This document shows positions 1-9,337 of a DNA stretch of 64,000 bases, one piece after another. The translations under genes and the position numbers were made by a program. Every line of letters begins with the position of its first letter. The stretch's first letter is position 1. Origin of the DNA: Paraburkholderia phytofirmans PsJN (GTDB taxonomy: Bacteria > Pseudomonadota > Gammaproteobacteria > Burkholderiales > Burkholderiaceae); assembly GCF_000020125.1 (NCBI RefSeq), contig NC_010676.1, forward strand, positions 310,001 through 374,000, given 5' to 3'. The notes below the pieces were generated by a model. It saw only the letters and a list, made by a program, of their open reading frames with translations, ran no database searches and had not been told where the DNA came from.

Positions 1-831
1 CTGGAGGAGGAGCTGGGCGTTACGCTGTTCAACCGGCGTGCCCGTGGCATGAGCCCGACGGAGGCGGCGCGGGCCTTTCATACGCATTGCGAGCAAATCC
101 TGGCTGACGTCTCCGGACGACTGGAAGTCGCCCGCGAGCAACTTCAGGAGCTGGGTTCCGGCATTGGCGGCGAGCTGTCGATCAAGGCCGACAGCGAATT
201 CAGTACCACTTTCGCCGCACATGTCACCAAGCTGTTTATGGCGCGGCATCCGAATGTGAAGCTCAACCTCGACGTTGCCGACTACCCTGGCTGCGCCAAA
301 GCGGAGGAAATCGACGGCTACATCTGCGCCGAGCTGCCGGACATTCCGGACCTCGTCGGCAAGCTGCTTGGGCAAATCAGCTGCGGGCTATACGCCAGCC
401 CCGCCTACCTGAAGCAGAAGGGTACCCCTGTAACGCCGATGGACCTGACGTGCCATGATTCCATCGTGATCCGGTCGACCAGCGGGAACAAGGACACCCT
501 GATGCTGTATTCGCAAGGCGGAAGTCAACCCTACCTTCCCAAAGCCAATGTCACGACCAACGACCATTGGATCATGAAGACGTTCTGCATTGACGGATTT
601 GGCATCGCCCTGTTGCCAGATTTCTTCGTGCAGCCGGAGTTGAGCCAACAACTGCTCGTTCCGGTATTGCCAGAGTGGAAGCCGCAACCCAGGCGCATTT
701 ACTGTGCTTATCAGAAGCAGCGCTTTGCCGGAAGAAAGCTCAGCGACTTGATCACGCTAATGGCCGATTGTATTAAGGACATCGATACCTTTTCCGGCTA
801 TGTCGGCAGAAGCTCCTCTGGCAGCAGCTAG
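1..831 (+). CDS. LysR-family transcriptional regulator, 5' end cut off by the window
   Basis: The frame is open from base 1, so the gene starts upstream of the window; the first internal ATG, at 49, is not the real start. The first residues (LEEELGVTLFNRRARGMSPT) are the end of the LysR winged helix-turn-helix, including the recognition-helix exit and wing. The remaining residues form the LysR substrate-binding domain. It would bind DNA as a tetramer and respond to a small co-inducer. The target is unknown, because the divergent partner that LysR genes usually control would lie outside the window. Family assignment is firm; the ligand cannot be read from the sequence. Confidence 0.9.
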   Translation: MEEELGVTLFNRRARGMSPTEAARAFHTHCEQILADVSGRLEVAREQLQELGSGIGGELSIKADSEFSTTFAAHVTKLFMARHPNVKLNLDVADYPGCAKAEEIDGYICAELPDIPDLVGKLLGQISCGLYASPAYLKQKGTPVTPMDLTCHDSIVIRSTSGNKDTLMLYSQGGSQPYLPKANVTTNDHWIMKTFCIDGFGIALLPDFFVQPELSQQLLVPVLPEWKPQPRRIYCAYQKQRFAGRKLSDLITLMADCIKDIDTFSGYVGRSSSGSS

Positions 832-950
832 GCGGGAGTGTGGGCTCGACCGGTCGAAGCAACAGATTGAGAAATCGTTCAGTCAGCGCATCTAAATCAA
901 ATCAGGTGTCTTGCGTGAACGTTCGCTGGGCGGTCCGGCTACGGCGTTGA

Positions 951-1538
951 GTTTGGCTTCTGACGCACAAAGGCCTGATGCTTAAGGCTGGGTCGGCAGT
1001 CGACGCCACCCTGATTGCCGCGCCCAGTTTGACAAAGAATGGCTGCGGCACACGCGATCCGGGAATGCAATCCACGCAGAAAGGTGGCAACTGGTACTTC
1101 GGGATGAAAATGCACGTCGGCGTGGACGCCGACTCGGGCCTCGTCCATACGTTCATTGGAACGGCGGTCGATGTTCACGACTTCAACGTAGCCCAAGCGT
1201 TGCTGCACGGTGAAGAAACGGATGTGTACGCGGACGCCGGTCACCAGGGTATCGGAAAGCGCAGCGGGACTGACGCGGTTCGCTGGCATGTTGCAATGCG
1301 ACCGGCAAAGCGCAGGAAACTGGATCCGAGTGATTCGTTGGACGCGATCTACGATCAGATTGCACGCCTGAAAGCGGGTGTTCGGGCCAAAGTCGAACAC
1401 CCGCTTAGCATCCTCAAGCGGCAGTTCGGGTACCTGAAAATGCCCTATCGCGGTTTGATGAAGAACACTGCCCAGATCACCATCCTGTTTGCTTTGGGCA
1501 ATTTGTGGATGGCGCGTAGCGCTTTGCGCAAAGCTTGA
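951..1538 (+). pseudogene. IS5-family transposase, N-terminally truncated remnant
   Basis: The reading frame preserves the C-terminal two thirds of an IS5-type DDE transposase. Visible blocks are HKGLMLKAGSAVDATLIAAP (first catalytic Asp), the GVDADSGLVHTF segment, VYADAGHQGI (second Asp) and RAKVEHPLSILKRQFGY (catalytic Glu region). An in-frame TGA at 948-950 lies just before the homologous part, and the normal N-terminal ~100 residues are missing. An ATG exists at 978, but the product would lack the DNA-binding N-terminus and should be inactive. The 3' flank to roughly 1690 may be the old element end; no terminal inverted repeat pair can be matched because the 5' end is lost. Confidence 0.8.
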
Positions 1539-2408
1539 AACACCGGGCAAATGAAGGCCATATGTCTGGTTGGAGCGCTCCAGTGTGCGGGAAAATCTTG
1601 CAATCCGCGCATCGACCAAGATCTGAACGCCGAGGCTGCGCCTGATGTGAAAAACAACGCTTCGAAAGCGGGTTGTGCAGACCCTTCTTAACCGATTCAG
1701 CGCACAACGTCGGCGGGACCCGCGGCAAAATTTGATCACCTCCGAAAACGCCCGGCCAGCCGAGGGTTTGGCGCGAACAGCTGCTTCGGGTCCGGTGGAA
1801 TGGACCACTTCCCACGATGACGTATGTCCGTCTCTATGTCACGCACCGCGTTGACTACTCGCTCTTGAGCCTCGGGGAAAGCTTGCTCTGCCGGCTCATG
1901 GTTCCATTCATTCGGGGGTTGGAGTCTATGCCAGACATGGCGCGATCCAGATATATGCGGACTGGCTATACGTATTGATTTGTATAGATGTACGGTTTAA
2001 AAGCTTCCTGCTATCCGTATAGAGACCGCGGCTTAAAGGCTGGATAGAGTTCGTTGGCAGGGAGCTACAGGTCATCCGGAAGTCACATTGGCTTTTCAGT
2101 GAACCTTGACAATTGAAGACGTTCTGTCATCACCGCGTGCTTTTGATCTTAAGACGAAATGTTGCCGCTCCCGATAGCGAGAATATGACTGTCCCTGAAA
2201 AAACCGCAAAAATATATTACGGTATGCAGAATAATGTTAATTATAAATTGATCAGATTCAGCCGGTCCGCGACGATTCTGCGATGCCATAAGTGCGAATA
2301 GCCTGGTTTAGATATAAAAACGGGGCGTGTCGTGTTTGGCAGCGTGTTCTGTTTTCGACTCGCAGGACACTCGCTTTTCGTAAGCTAATGCAAACTAGGA
2401 ATGAGACA
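1539..2408. other. Long non-coding stretch between the IS remnant and the porin
   Basis: No convincing gene is seen in these 870 bases. Base composition falls noticeably after about 1950, with AT-rich runs at 1970-2020 and 2200-2260, unlike the flanking GC-rich genes. The distal part must hold the porin promoter; I see a TTGACA at 2106-2111 but no well-placed -10 partner. The ribosome binding site for the porin (AGGA near 2397) is at the very end. The first ~150 bases are probably leftover IS sequence. Confidence 0.5.
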
Positions 2409-3455
2409 ATGTGCAACCAAGCAACGTCAATGGCCATTGGATTGTGTGCTTCCATCGTTCTGGCATGTACGTCGCAAGCGACGATGGCGCAGAGTAGCGT
2501 GACTCTTTACGGAATTTTGGATGTGAGCGTTCAGCTTACAACGCGCGCGGACGGACAGCATTCCGCAATTAATCTTCAAAACTATGGGAGCGTACCTACG
2601 ATCTTTGGGTTACATGGGTCAGAGGATTTGGGCGGGGGGGTATCTGCAATATTTGAGCTCTCTCAATCATTTAGTATGACTAATGGAAAATCAGGAATCC
2701 CGGGTGATGCATTTGGGTGGCAGAGCTATGTCGGCCTCAAAGGGGGCTTTGGAACTGTGACGGCTGGACGACAGTTTTCTGTTCTCTTTGACGAGACAGT
2801 AATGTTTGATCCGACCTACTTCGCCGCATATGGTGGGCAGGCACAGCTCAATCCGCTATCGGACATTATTGTGAACAACTCGATAAAGTATCTATCGAAC
2901 AGCTATGGCGGCTTCGTCTTCGAGGGGTTGATATCGACCGATGGTGTTGCAGGAAATTTCGCATCTGGGCGTACCCTGGAACTTGGAATGCAATACAGCC
3001 GCGGCCCGTTTAATATGAGTGTGGCTCTGCGGGAGAAAAATGGTTCAGAGATGGAAACCGCAGGCAGCTCGGGGAAGACTGAGAGGATCGGTGTGATTGG
3101 CGCTGCGTATAAGATCGGCCCCGCAACGCTACTCGCGGGTGTCGAGCGCACGACCGGAGATTTGTCACCTGTCAAAACGGTTATTTGGGGCGGGGGTCGC
3201 TACGATGTCACACCGGCTCTCCAATTCCGGGCTGCCGTCTATCAGACGCTTTCAAAAAATCCGCAGACTGGCGATCCAACGTTATATGTCGCAGGGGCTG
3301 TCTATTCGCTATCCGTTCGTACACAAACTTACCTGAATGTTGGGTACTCCAGGAACTCTGCTCATAGTTCTCAGACGGTTTATGAATATGGTGATGCTCC
3401 ACTTAATGGAGCGAATCAGTTCGCGGTGATGTTGGGGATTACACATAAATTCTGA
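2409..3455 (+). CDS. Gram-negative trimeric porin (Burkholderia OmpC-like), low-GC copy
   Basis: Outer-membrane general diffusion porin. The start at 2409 is chosen because AGGA lies eight bases upstream and it gives a normal signal peptide (MCNQATSMAIGLCASI..., cleavage after ATMA before QSSVTLYG). The mature N-terminus QSSVTLYGILDVSV and the C-terminal ...GITHKF with terminal Phe are hallmarks of 16-stranded betaproteobacterial porins. Internal blocks such as GLHGSEDLGGGVSAIFELSQ and GRQFSVLFDE are also typical. Codon use is visibly AT-richer than in the second porin at 29621-30772, and the gene sits between decayed mobile elements, so recent acquisition is likely. Function is firm; substrate preference is unknown. 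Confidence 0.93.
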   Translation: MCNQATSMAIGLCASIVLACTSQATMAQSSVTLYGILDVSVQLTTRADGQHSAINLQNYGSVPTIFGLHGSEDLGGGVSAIFELSQSFSMTNGKSGIPGDAFGWQSYVGLKGGFGTVTAGRQFSVLFDETVMFDPTYFAAYGGQAQLNPLSDIIVNNSIKYLSNSYGGFVFEGLISTDGVAGNFASGRTLELGMQYSRGPFNMSVALREKNGSEMETAGSSGKTERIGVIGAAYKIGPATLLAGVERTTGDLSPVKTVIWGGGRYDVTPALQFRAAVYQTLSKNPQTGDPTLYVAGAVYSLSVRTQTYLNVGYSRNSAHSSQTVYEYGDAPLNGANQFAVMLGITHKF

Positions 3456-3707
3456 CGGGCTCGGTCCTTTAGGGGCAGAGCTTGCGACCATACTCCCTCA
3501 TCGGACGAAGGAGGAAAAAGACCGAAATGTTCTTTCTCGCAGCAGCGGTTCGATGTTCCTGTCCAACGAATATCTATTGACGGGCAGTGCTGGTTGATTG
3601 GTGAAGATTCGACGACTGTATTGTGTAAATACGTCTTTGAGCCGGAGCATAGATGTTTGGATTCTTATCGAGAAGCGTAAGGCAAATGTTAACTACTGGA
3701 GATTAAA

Positions 3708-4004
3708 ATGAGGCGCCTCGCTCGTCGTTCATTTTCTATTATGGTTGTTGCGCTGACATTTACATGCGTTTCTGGTTTCGCTTACGCTCAACCCAGCGCG
3801 CCCGTGCAGACTGAGTCGGCGAGCTCAGTAAAGGCGCAACGGAAGGCTGCCCGCAAGGAGGCCAGAGCGCGTAAGAACGCGGAGCTGAAGAAGCTGAAGA
3901 ATGCGGGATATGATCCCGCCGCGACGAATTCTGCAGACTATCCACAAAATCTCCAGACGGCAAAAAATAGAGTAGCGGCGACTTCGGCTGCGGCCAGTCA
4001 ATGA
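3708..4004 (+). CDS. Small secreted DUF4148-like protein
   Basis: A 98-residue protein with a clear Sec signal peptide (twin Arg near the start, hydrophobic core, cleavage around AYAQ at residues 26-28). Next comes a Lys/Arg/Ala-rich helix (about 40-65), then LKNAGYDPAATNSADYPQNL, which resembles the AGYNPA...YPxN signature of DUF4148 proteins that are abundant in Burkholderia. The role is unknown; it is predicted to be periplasmic or secreted. It shares the lower-GC character of the porin upstream and lies 250 bases after it, so it probably has its own promoter. Confidence 0.7.
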   Translation: MRRLARRSFSIMVVALTFTCVSGFAYAQPSAPVQTESASSVKAQRKAARKEARARKNAELKKLKNAGYDPAATNSADYPQNLQTAKNRVAATSAAASQ

Positions 4005-4159
4005 GATCGAACTATCGACTGCCCTGGATCATCCCGATATCAGCGGCGTAGTCTCATGAGTGCCGGATTATCCTCCATATTCATCGTCTATCTTGCGGAG
4101 TCGCGTACGAGACTTTCCCCAGATTATCCGTATGTTCGGGCGGACGCGTTTCTGCAATG

Positions 4160-4990
4160 ACAAGATACGTTCGACAGGAAATTGAAATTAATCGTCATTG
4201 CTCGGAACAACCGAAAGCTGGCGGTACTGTTGTCAGCGGCCCTTCGTCGCAAAGTCCCAAGACCTGGGTCCGTTTATGCGGAAATATCTCTTCTTGACGC
4301 ACCGTGTTCCTTTCGTGGGATGCCTACTCGTTGCCCGCTTCCAGGGCAGTCGCCAGACGTGCGAGTCGAACAATGAGAAGGTCGTTTTCGCCACAATATG
4401 ACGGTGATACATCACCCGTCCGCGGATCACCCGGTTGAGTTGCTGTATCAACGCTTCCTGAGCGGCGCTCGCATTACCCTTGATGATTCCTCTGACGTTC
4501 TCAAGCAACGATGTGATGCTCTTCTTCGCTGGACTGATCAGCAGTTTGCCGTCGTACTTGCGCATGGTCTGGCCACGGAAATCGAAACCCTCCGCTATAT
4601 GCGCGGTCCGGGTTTTCTCCTCCGCAAGTTCCAGCCCACGCTCAGCCATGAAGCGCCGGATAGCAGGCAGAACTCTGGATTCGAGCACTTCATTCGAAGT
4701 GTTGGTCACACAAAATCGTCGGCGTAACGGATAACATTGAGTTTTACCCTCCGGCGCGCGAGTTCCAATCTACGCACGCTTGCATATACTGCAACCACAA
4801 GTCCATCTACCGCCGTATTCGCGATCACGGTGAGGCGACAGGATGACCTTATCCGGTTTTGTCGCAGTAAGACCAAGCGGCGCTCGATATCGATATGCGA
4901 AGTACTCATTACGTTACGAGGTCGTGGAATTGTTCGGTGGCGGACGGGTGGGTTCCGCGAGCACACTGCATCTTCCATTTGGCGATGATA
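4160..4990 (-). pseudogene. Group II intron reverse transcriptase/maturase, frameshifted remnant
   Basis: Read on the minus strand, a degraded block near 4850-4815 resembles the ...SPVIANTAVDGL motif. Then comes KLNVIRYADDFV (YADD is the polymerase motif) ending at a TGA at 4706. After a one-base shift the frame resumes with VTNTSNEVLESRVLPAIRRF, GLELAEEKTRTAHIAEGFDF and the maturase region (LNRVIRGRVMYHRHIVAKTTF, KKRYF). A second shift near 4233 leads to SFRLFRAM, another conserved tail piece. At least three lesions make it a pseudogene. Domains upstream of the RT palm are missing, and no intact domain V was found downstream. Confidence 0.82.
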
Positions 4991-5059
4991 TGCATCAAGC
5001 CGATGCCTGCCATTAATAGTAAAAGCAATTTAATTAGTTTAACCAAGTGCATTGAGTTG

Positions 5060-5235
5060 ACGATGCGCCGTCATTGCCCGATTTGTGTTGCCGAGCATCT
5101 TTTTCCGAATGTTTGGTATCCGATCGTTTGGCGCGTTGGGCCAGTCGAAGCTTGCCCGGTGCATCACGATCCGTGTCACTGTGAGGGCCACCATTCGTAC
5201 GCCGGATGGGGAAGGAAATCCGAAATAAAAATGTT
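5060..5235 (+). pseudogene. TniQ-like transposition protein fragment
   Basis: The plus strand encodes MRRHCPICVAEHLFPNVWYP followed by IVWRVGPVEACPVHHDP. This has the CPxC ... W-R ... CPxHH zinc-finger layout of TniQ proteins, the target-selection subunits of Tn5053/Tn7-type transposons. Only about 50 residues are recognisable; upstream residues in the same frame do not look like TniQ and there is no tniA/tniB beside it. The frame then runs on antisense through the phosphoesterase gene, which is coincidental. I treat this as a broken fragment of a lost transposon. Confidence 0.6.
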
Positions 5236-5258
5236 GCCAACCCCAAAGGGCTGGCAAC
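5222..5258 (-). terminator. Rho-independent terminator of the phosphoesterase gene
   Basis: On the minus strand GTTGCCA...TGGCAAC (arms at 5252-5258 and 5233-5239, extended by GC pairs) is followed by ATTTTTATTT. It lies about 55 bases beyond the stop of the minus-strand gene that ends at 5315. Confidence 0.8.
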
Positions 5259-5314
5259 ACCAAAGTACTGCTCCGTTTCGCACCGCTGGCGCGTACCGAT
5301 GCGAACGGCGGGGT

Positions 5315-7000
5315 TTAGATGGCAGGTACGGAAGAGACTACCGAGCCCAGGTTCGGATCGACGAACACCGTCGGGTTGTTGCCCGAGCCGCTGAAGTTGA
5401 ACAGGCCCATGATGCTGCCCGCCGTAGCGTCGAAGGAGCCGCCGCCGATGCGTTGGCTGCCCAGCCAGTTGTCTTCGATGAAGCGAACCACGGATGCCTG
5501 GCTAATCGGCGTGTGATCAACATAGTTGACCTTTGCCCACGGCGAAATCACGAGGAACGGGATACGCGTGCCCGGGCCGCAGCGACCATTGACTGCCGCA
5601 CCGTTTACGCCGTTCGGAGCGGTTCCCGTACCGCACTTGCCAGCGCCGTTCAACTGGTCCGCCTGAGCGTCGAACGACGAGCTTGTGGGATTCGCATAGG
5701 CATGGTCGTACCAGCCGTCCGAATCGTCCCACGCGACGATAACCGCGGTGCTCTTCCAGTCAGGCTGCTGCTGCAGGAAGTTGACGACTTTCGCAGTGAA
5801 CGCCTGCTCGTCGAGCGGGTCGGAGTAGCCAGCGTGACCGTCCTGGAAGGCAGGTGCCTTGATGAAGCTGACGGATGGATAGTTTCCGGCCTTCACCGCT
5901 GCGAAGAAATCGTCAGAATCGTATTGGTGATTGGCCGGATCGACAGTCTTGCCGTCCGACTGGAGGGTGTACCCGATGGCTGCTGTCGCGCTGGGACGCA
6001 AATGTTGCGGGTTTGCCGTCGACGCGTAGTACTGGAACCAGTTGTGGTGCGGGATGTAATCGGCCGTCGGCTGACCAACCGCCGGTGTGACTGTACTGCG
6101 TTTACAGCCGGTTGTACCGTTGCTGTTGGTCGTCGCCAGGTTGAAGCCACCCATGAAGCCGCCCCACGTGATGCCCTTGGCGTTGAGCAGATCACCGATG
6201 TTCTTGCCGGACATAAGAATCTGGTCGGTCGTGCTGGAGCACAGGTCGTTTGCCGGGTCGACATCGTTGATTAATGTCACGCCTCCCTGCCCGTCATTGA
6301 CGTAGTAAGAGTGCGAGGCTGTCGTCAGATTGAAAGGCTGCTGGCTGGTTTTGACGAGTTGCACGCCGTTCGTCTGGCCTGCGACAACTTCCAGTGCACC
6401 GGGCGTCGACGGTCCGAACGTATCGGTGTAAGCGTTGTCGCTCATCGCGAAGTGCTGAGCCCAGTTCCACATGGCGGTGACGGTGTTGCCGTCGTAGTAG
6501 CCCATTACCTGTCCGGTCGTAGCAAAAGCGCCTGCGCCACCGCTCGAGCCCTTACCCGTGAACTTCGGGAACAGGTCCGCCGCCCCATTGTTATACGCTT
6601 GCTGTTCCGCGGTGTAAGCGTGATTCTGGTCGGCCGTCGCCGCTTGCGTACGGTCCAGCCGGAACGGATTCGTGGCGCCCGCGCCGTTCAGCGTATTGAT
6701 GAAGTTTGGATTGTTGGTCAGCAATGTGCCGCTCAAACCATTCACCGACGGCGTGCCCGCGGCGGCCGTGAACGCGGGTTCACCCGACGGATTCGTCGCA
6801 TTCGGGTAGGTTGCGAAGTAGTGGTCGAAAGAGACGTTCTCGTTGTAAATCACAACGACGTGTTTGATGGGCGTCGCCGTCGTCAACTGATTTTGTGCGC
6901 TCACGGGCGTAAGCCCATTTGAACCGCTGCCACCGCATGCGTACAGTGAGACTGCCATTGCGATGCCTGATACACCAAACAGGAAAGCTCGGGAAAACAT
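5315..7000 (-). CDS. Secreted phosphoesterase (acid phosphatase/phospholipase C superfamily, AcpA-like)
   Basis: A 561-residue extracytoplasmic hydrolase of the phospholipase C/AcpA superfamily, which cleaves phosphomonoesters or phosphodiesters. The N-terminus has a hydrophobic segment ending in LYAC-GGSG (Cys22), a probable lipobox, so it is likely a lipoprotein. Superfamily motifs are IYNENVSFDHYF (about 51-62, metal/nucleophile region), ADQNHAYTAEQ, AMSDNAYTDTFGPSTPGALE, DEQAFTAKVVNFLQ and AVIVAWDDSDGWYDH (about 420-435). Full length for the family. It stands alone, with its own terminator downstream. AcpA (phosphatase) and PLC cannot be told apart from sequence alone. Confidence 0.88.
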   Translation of the reverse strand: MFSRAFLFGVSGIAMAVSLYACGGSGSNGLTPVSAQNQLTTATPIKHVVVIYNENVSFDHYFATYPNATNPSGEPAFTAAAGTPSVNGLSGTLLTNNPNFINTLNGAGATNPFRLDRTQAATADQNHAYTAEQQAYNNGAADLFPKFTGKGSSGGAGAFATTGQVMGYYDGNTVTAMWNWAQHFAMSDNAYTDTFGPSTPGALEVVAGQTNGVQLVKTSQQPFNLTTASHSYYVNDGQGGVTLINDVDPANDLCSSTTDQILMSGKNIGDLLNAKGITWGGFMGGFNLATTNSNGTTGCKRSTVTPAVGQPTADYIPHHNWFQYYASTANPQHLRPSATAAIGYTLQSDGKTVDPANHQYDSDDFFAAVKAGNYPSVSFIKAPAFQDGHAGYSDPLDEQAFTAKVVNFLQQQPDWKSTAVIVAWDDSDGWYDHAYANPTSSSFDAQADQLNGAGKCGTGTAPNGVNGAAVNGRCGPGTRIPFLVISPWAKVNYVDHTPISQASVVRFIEDNWLGSQRIGGGSFDATAGSIMGLFNFSGSGNNPTVFVDPNLGSVVSSVPAI

Positions 7001-7480
7001 ACGAGTTAACTCCGGATGTCGTTTTGCTATTTATTTTTCGTCCGCCGTTCCAGGATGAAATCAGCGGGCGTGCGGGGACCGTCAAAAACCGCGCTTATTG
7101 AAACATCCAGTCGTTACCGGGAAATGGCGCTTTATTTACCCAACCCTTACGCTGAAAAATCGACGAAAGAGTATTGAATGGTTCGTTGCGCACTATGGGA
7201 TGGTTGTCGCGCGCGGCCCGGGACCCGAGCGACCCAGCCCGCCGGGTCAAACGTTTGCGCAACGCCCCGGCTGTTCTTTAATGGCCAAACTGCCGCAACT
7301 GCGGCTTTGACAAAAAAATGCTGGCGCTGAAGAAGCGAGACTCATGGTCGCGCCAGCTCAGAGAGTTGCAAAAAATTTTTGGAAAGAAAGAGAGACTCTT
7401 CCGAAAACAATGCATTTGGATCGGTTATGATCCGTCGTCTCTGAAAATCAGTCCATAATCATGTTACCGGCTCAATCTGT
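7001..7480. other. Intergenic region between divergent phosphoesterase and sialidase-like genes
   Basis: No gene is supported in these 480 bases. The part next to 7000 holds the promoter of the minus-strand phosphoesterase. The AT-rich part at 7360-7480 should hold the promoter of the plus-strand gene. A short inverted repeat GGATC-N6-GATCC occurs around 7420-7435; its meaning is unclear. Confidence 0.5.
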
Positions 7481-8581
7481 ATGACGTGGCAAAAAATGTC
7501 ATTTTTGCGACACGTATCTTTCGTTATCCTTTCCTTCTTATCCGTACAATCGTCTGCAAAAAGCGGAAATAATTCTGATGCGATCGTATCCACGGAAGTC
7601 GTAAATCCTCCGCAGAACATTGCGTTTTGTCATGCTTCGACGGTCGCATTTTCGCAAGGCCATTTGGTGGCGGCATGGCTGGCCGGCAGCAAAGAAGCGG
7701 CGAACGACGTTGGTGTCTGGGTGGCGCGCTTCTCTGGCAATCAATGGAGCCCGCCTGTGCGCGTCGCAGACGGTCGCTCGCCTGACGGTGAAGCGCTGAC
7801 GGTAATTAACCCCATTCTCTTTTCGCCCAAACGCGGTCCTTTGATGTTGTTCTACAGGCGAGGGAAACTGCCAGCTGATTGGCATCCTCTGCGGATGACC
7901 TCGCTTGACGGCGGCGCCACATGGACGAAACCCGTTGCTCTTGACCCAGGTATCTCTGGGCCGGCGAAAGACAAGCCCGTCGAGTTATCAAATGGAGTCG
8001 TGATAGCAGGAAGCAGCACCGAGTATGACGGATGGAAAATCCACTTCGAGCGTTCCATGGATGGCGGCAATACGTGGCATGTCGTGTACCCGGCGGTCGG
8101 GCTACCTACGGTTCAAGCGATCCAGCCCACAATTCTTGACCATCGTCACGGGCAGTTGCAGGCGCTAGTTCGAACGAAAAGCGGCTTTGTATTCAGCACC
8201 AAGTCGAGCGATTGGGGGAAGACGTGGAGTGCTCTCGCGCGGTTAGATATTCCTAACTCAAATTCTGGTCTGGACGCGGTGACCTTGACTGACGGCCGCG
8301 ACCTGATCGTCACGAATCCTCTGCCTTACGTCGAAGGTCGTTGGGACCGACACAAGCTGTCTGTCTTGATCTCGGCAGACCATCAGACTTATCGCGACGT
8401 GTTGGACCTTGAGAACGAGGCGGGTCAGGAGTTTTCGTATCCCGCAGTAATTCAGTCCCCGGACGGGATGGTTCACATTACCTACACATGGAAAAAGATT
8501 TATATCAAGCATGTCGTGCTTGATCCGAAGCGAATCTACGCGTCCCGTTCAACGCTGTCAGCCGCGACCGGCCATCAATAG
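7481..8581 (+). CDS. Exported sialidase-like (BNR/Asp-box) beta-propeller protein
   Basis: A 366-residue protein with an N-terminal hydrophobic signal (about 8-26) and three clear Asp-box repeats of the S-x-D-x-G-x-T-W type: SLDGGATW (141-148), SMDGGNTW (192-199) and SSDWGKTW (242-249). Asp boxes sit on the blades of six-bladed propellers of the sialidase superfamily. The segment NIAFCHASTVAF...LVAAWLAGSKE resembles bacterial and plant 'BNR neuraminidase-like' proteins rather than true sialidases, and no FRIP motif is evident, so sialic acid hydrolysis should not be assumed. There is no strong ribosome site; ATG at 7496 is an alternative start. Confidence 0.78.
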   Translation: MTWQKMSFLRHVSFVILSFLSVQSSAKSGNNSDAIVSTEVVNPPQNIAFCHASTVAFSQGHLVAAWLAGSKEAANDVGVWVARFSGNQWSPPVRVADGRSPDGEALTVINPILFSPKRGPLMLFYRRGKLPADWHPLRMTSLDGGATWTKPVALDPGISGPAKDKPVELSNGVVIAGSSTEYDGWKIHFERSMDGGNTWHVVYPAVGLPTVQAIQPTILDHRHGQLQALVRTKSGFVFSTKSSDWGKTWSALARLDIPNSNSGLDAVTLTDGRDLIVTNPLPYVEGRWDRHKLSVLISADHQTYRDVLDLENEAGQEFSYPAVIQSPDGMVHITYTWKKIYIKHVVLDPKRIYASRSTLSAATGHQ

Positions 8582-8704
8582 CTAGTGCCAATCCGTGCTC
8601 AAGCTGTTGGTGTTCACGATTTATCTGACGATCTGTGCAAGCAGTCCTACGAGGCCGTCGCAATGGCCCGTTTCGATGACCGTTCGTGTTCCCAACAGAT
8701 TTTC

Positions 8705-9337
8705 ATGATCAATAGCGTTGTCGACTTGCTCCGCAAGCGCGTTCTTGTTTTGCAGCACGCTGCAGCCGCAGCGTGCTGCATGCTCGTTGCAGCCCCGCTC
8801 GCCGCTCACCCCCATGTGTGGATCACGTATGCGAGCGTCGCGCAAATGCACGGCTCGACGCTCAACGCTGTGCAAGAGAAGTGGACCTTTTCGCAAGGGT
8901 TCCCGGTGTCGATAGTGGGCGACCTGGCTGACATGCCAAAAGCCGGGTCGCTTGGACCCAGGTACGTCAATATCTTCAAGCAGCAGGCTTTCGATTCACT
9001 GAAGGGCGCGGATTACTTCACCCATGTCTTCGTCGACGGCAAGCCGGTGCGCTTCGGCGAGCCGCGCAATTTCGCCGTCTCCATCGACGATGGCCGAATT
9101 GTCTATACGTTCGAACTGCCACTCGCGGATAAAGTGGACGTGCGGCTCGCTCAGGTGCAACTGGGGATATGGGACGAAACGTTCTTTGTCGATTTTCAGC
9201 CACCGCCAAAGGGCGCCTTGCCTGTTGTATTCGACGCAGCCGCTCCGAAGACCTGTACCGCGCAACCGCTCGAGGATAAAGCTCACCCGATATTCGGCGG
9301 TACTATTTATCCGCTCTCGGTGAAGCTCGCATGCTGA
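8705..9337 (+). CDS. DUF1007 periplasmic protein, partner of the NicO transporter
   Basis: From the ATG at 8705 the protein has a signal peptide (basic RKR, hydrophobic AAAAACCMLVAAPLA, cleavage near AAHPH). The family signature HPHVWITY follows directly. DUF1007 proteins are typically encoded next to NicO-type Ni/Co exporters and are thought to be periplasmic metal-handling partners; the His-rich mature N-terminus fits this. The stop overlaps the next gene (ATGCTGA at 9331), so the two are translationally coupled. Upstream ATG codons at 8663 (with GAGG in front) and 8585 would give an unusually long leader, so 8705 is preferred, but 8663 is possible. Confidence 0.82.
   Translation: MINSVVDLLRKRVLVLQHAAAAACCMLVAAPLAAHPHVWITYASVAQMHGSTLNAVQEKWTFSQGFPVSIVGDLADMPKAGSLGPRYVNIFKQQAFDSLKGADYFTHVFVDGKPVRFGEPRNFAVSIDDGRIVYTFELPLADKVDVRLAQVQLGIWDETFFVDFQPPPKGALPVVFDAAAPKTCTAQPLEDKAHPIFGGTIYPLSVKLAC

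Noticed and set aside
939..1808. A 289-codon minus-strand frame
   Set aside because: It is the antisense of the IS5-type transposase remnant and has no recognisable protein motif.
7481..8581. True sialidase assignment
   Set aside because: Asp boxes are present but the FRIP motif and the catalytic Arg triad of bacterial sialidases are not evident, so only a sialidase-like fold is claimed.
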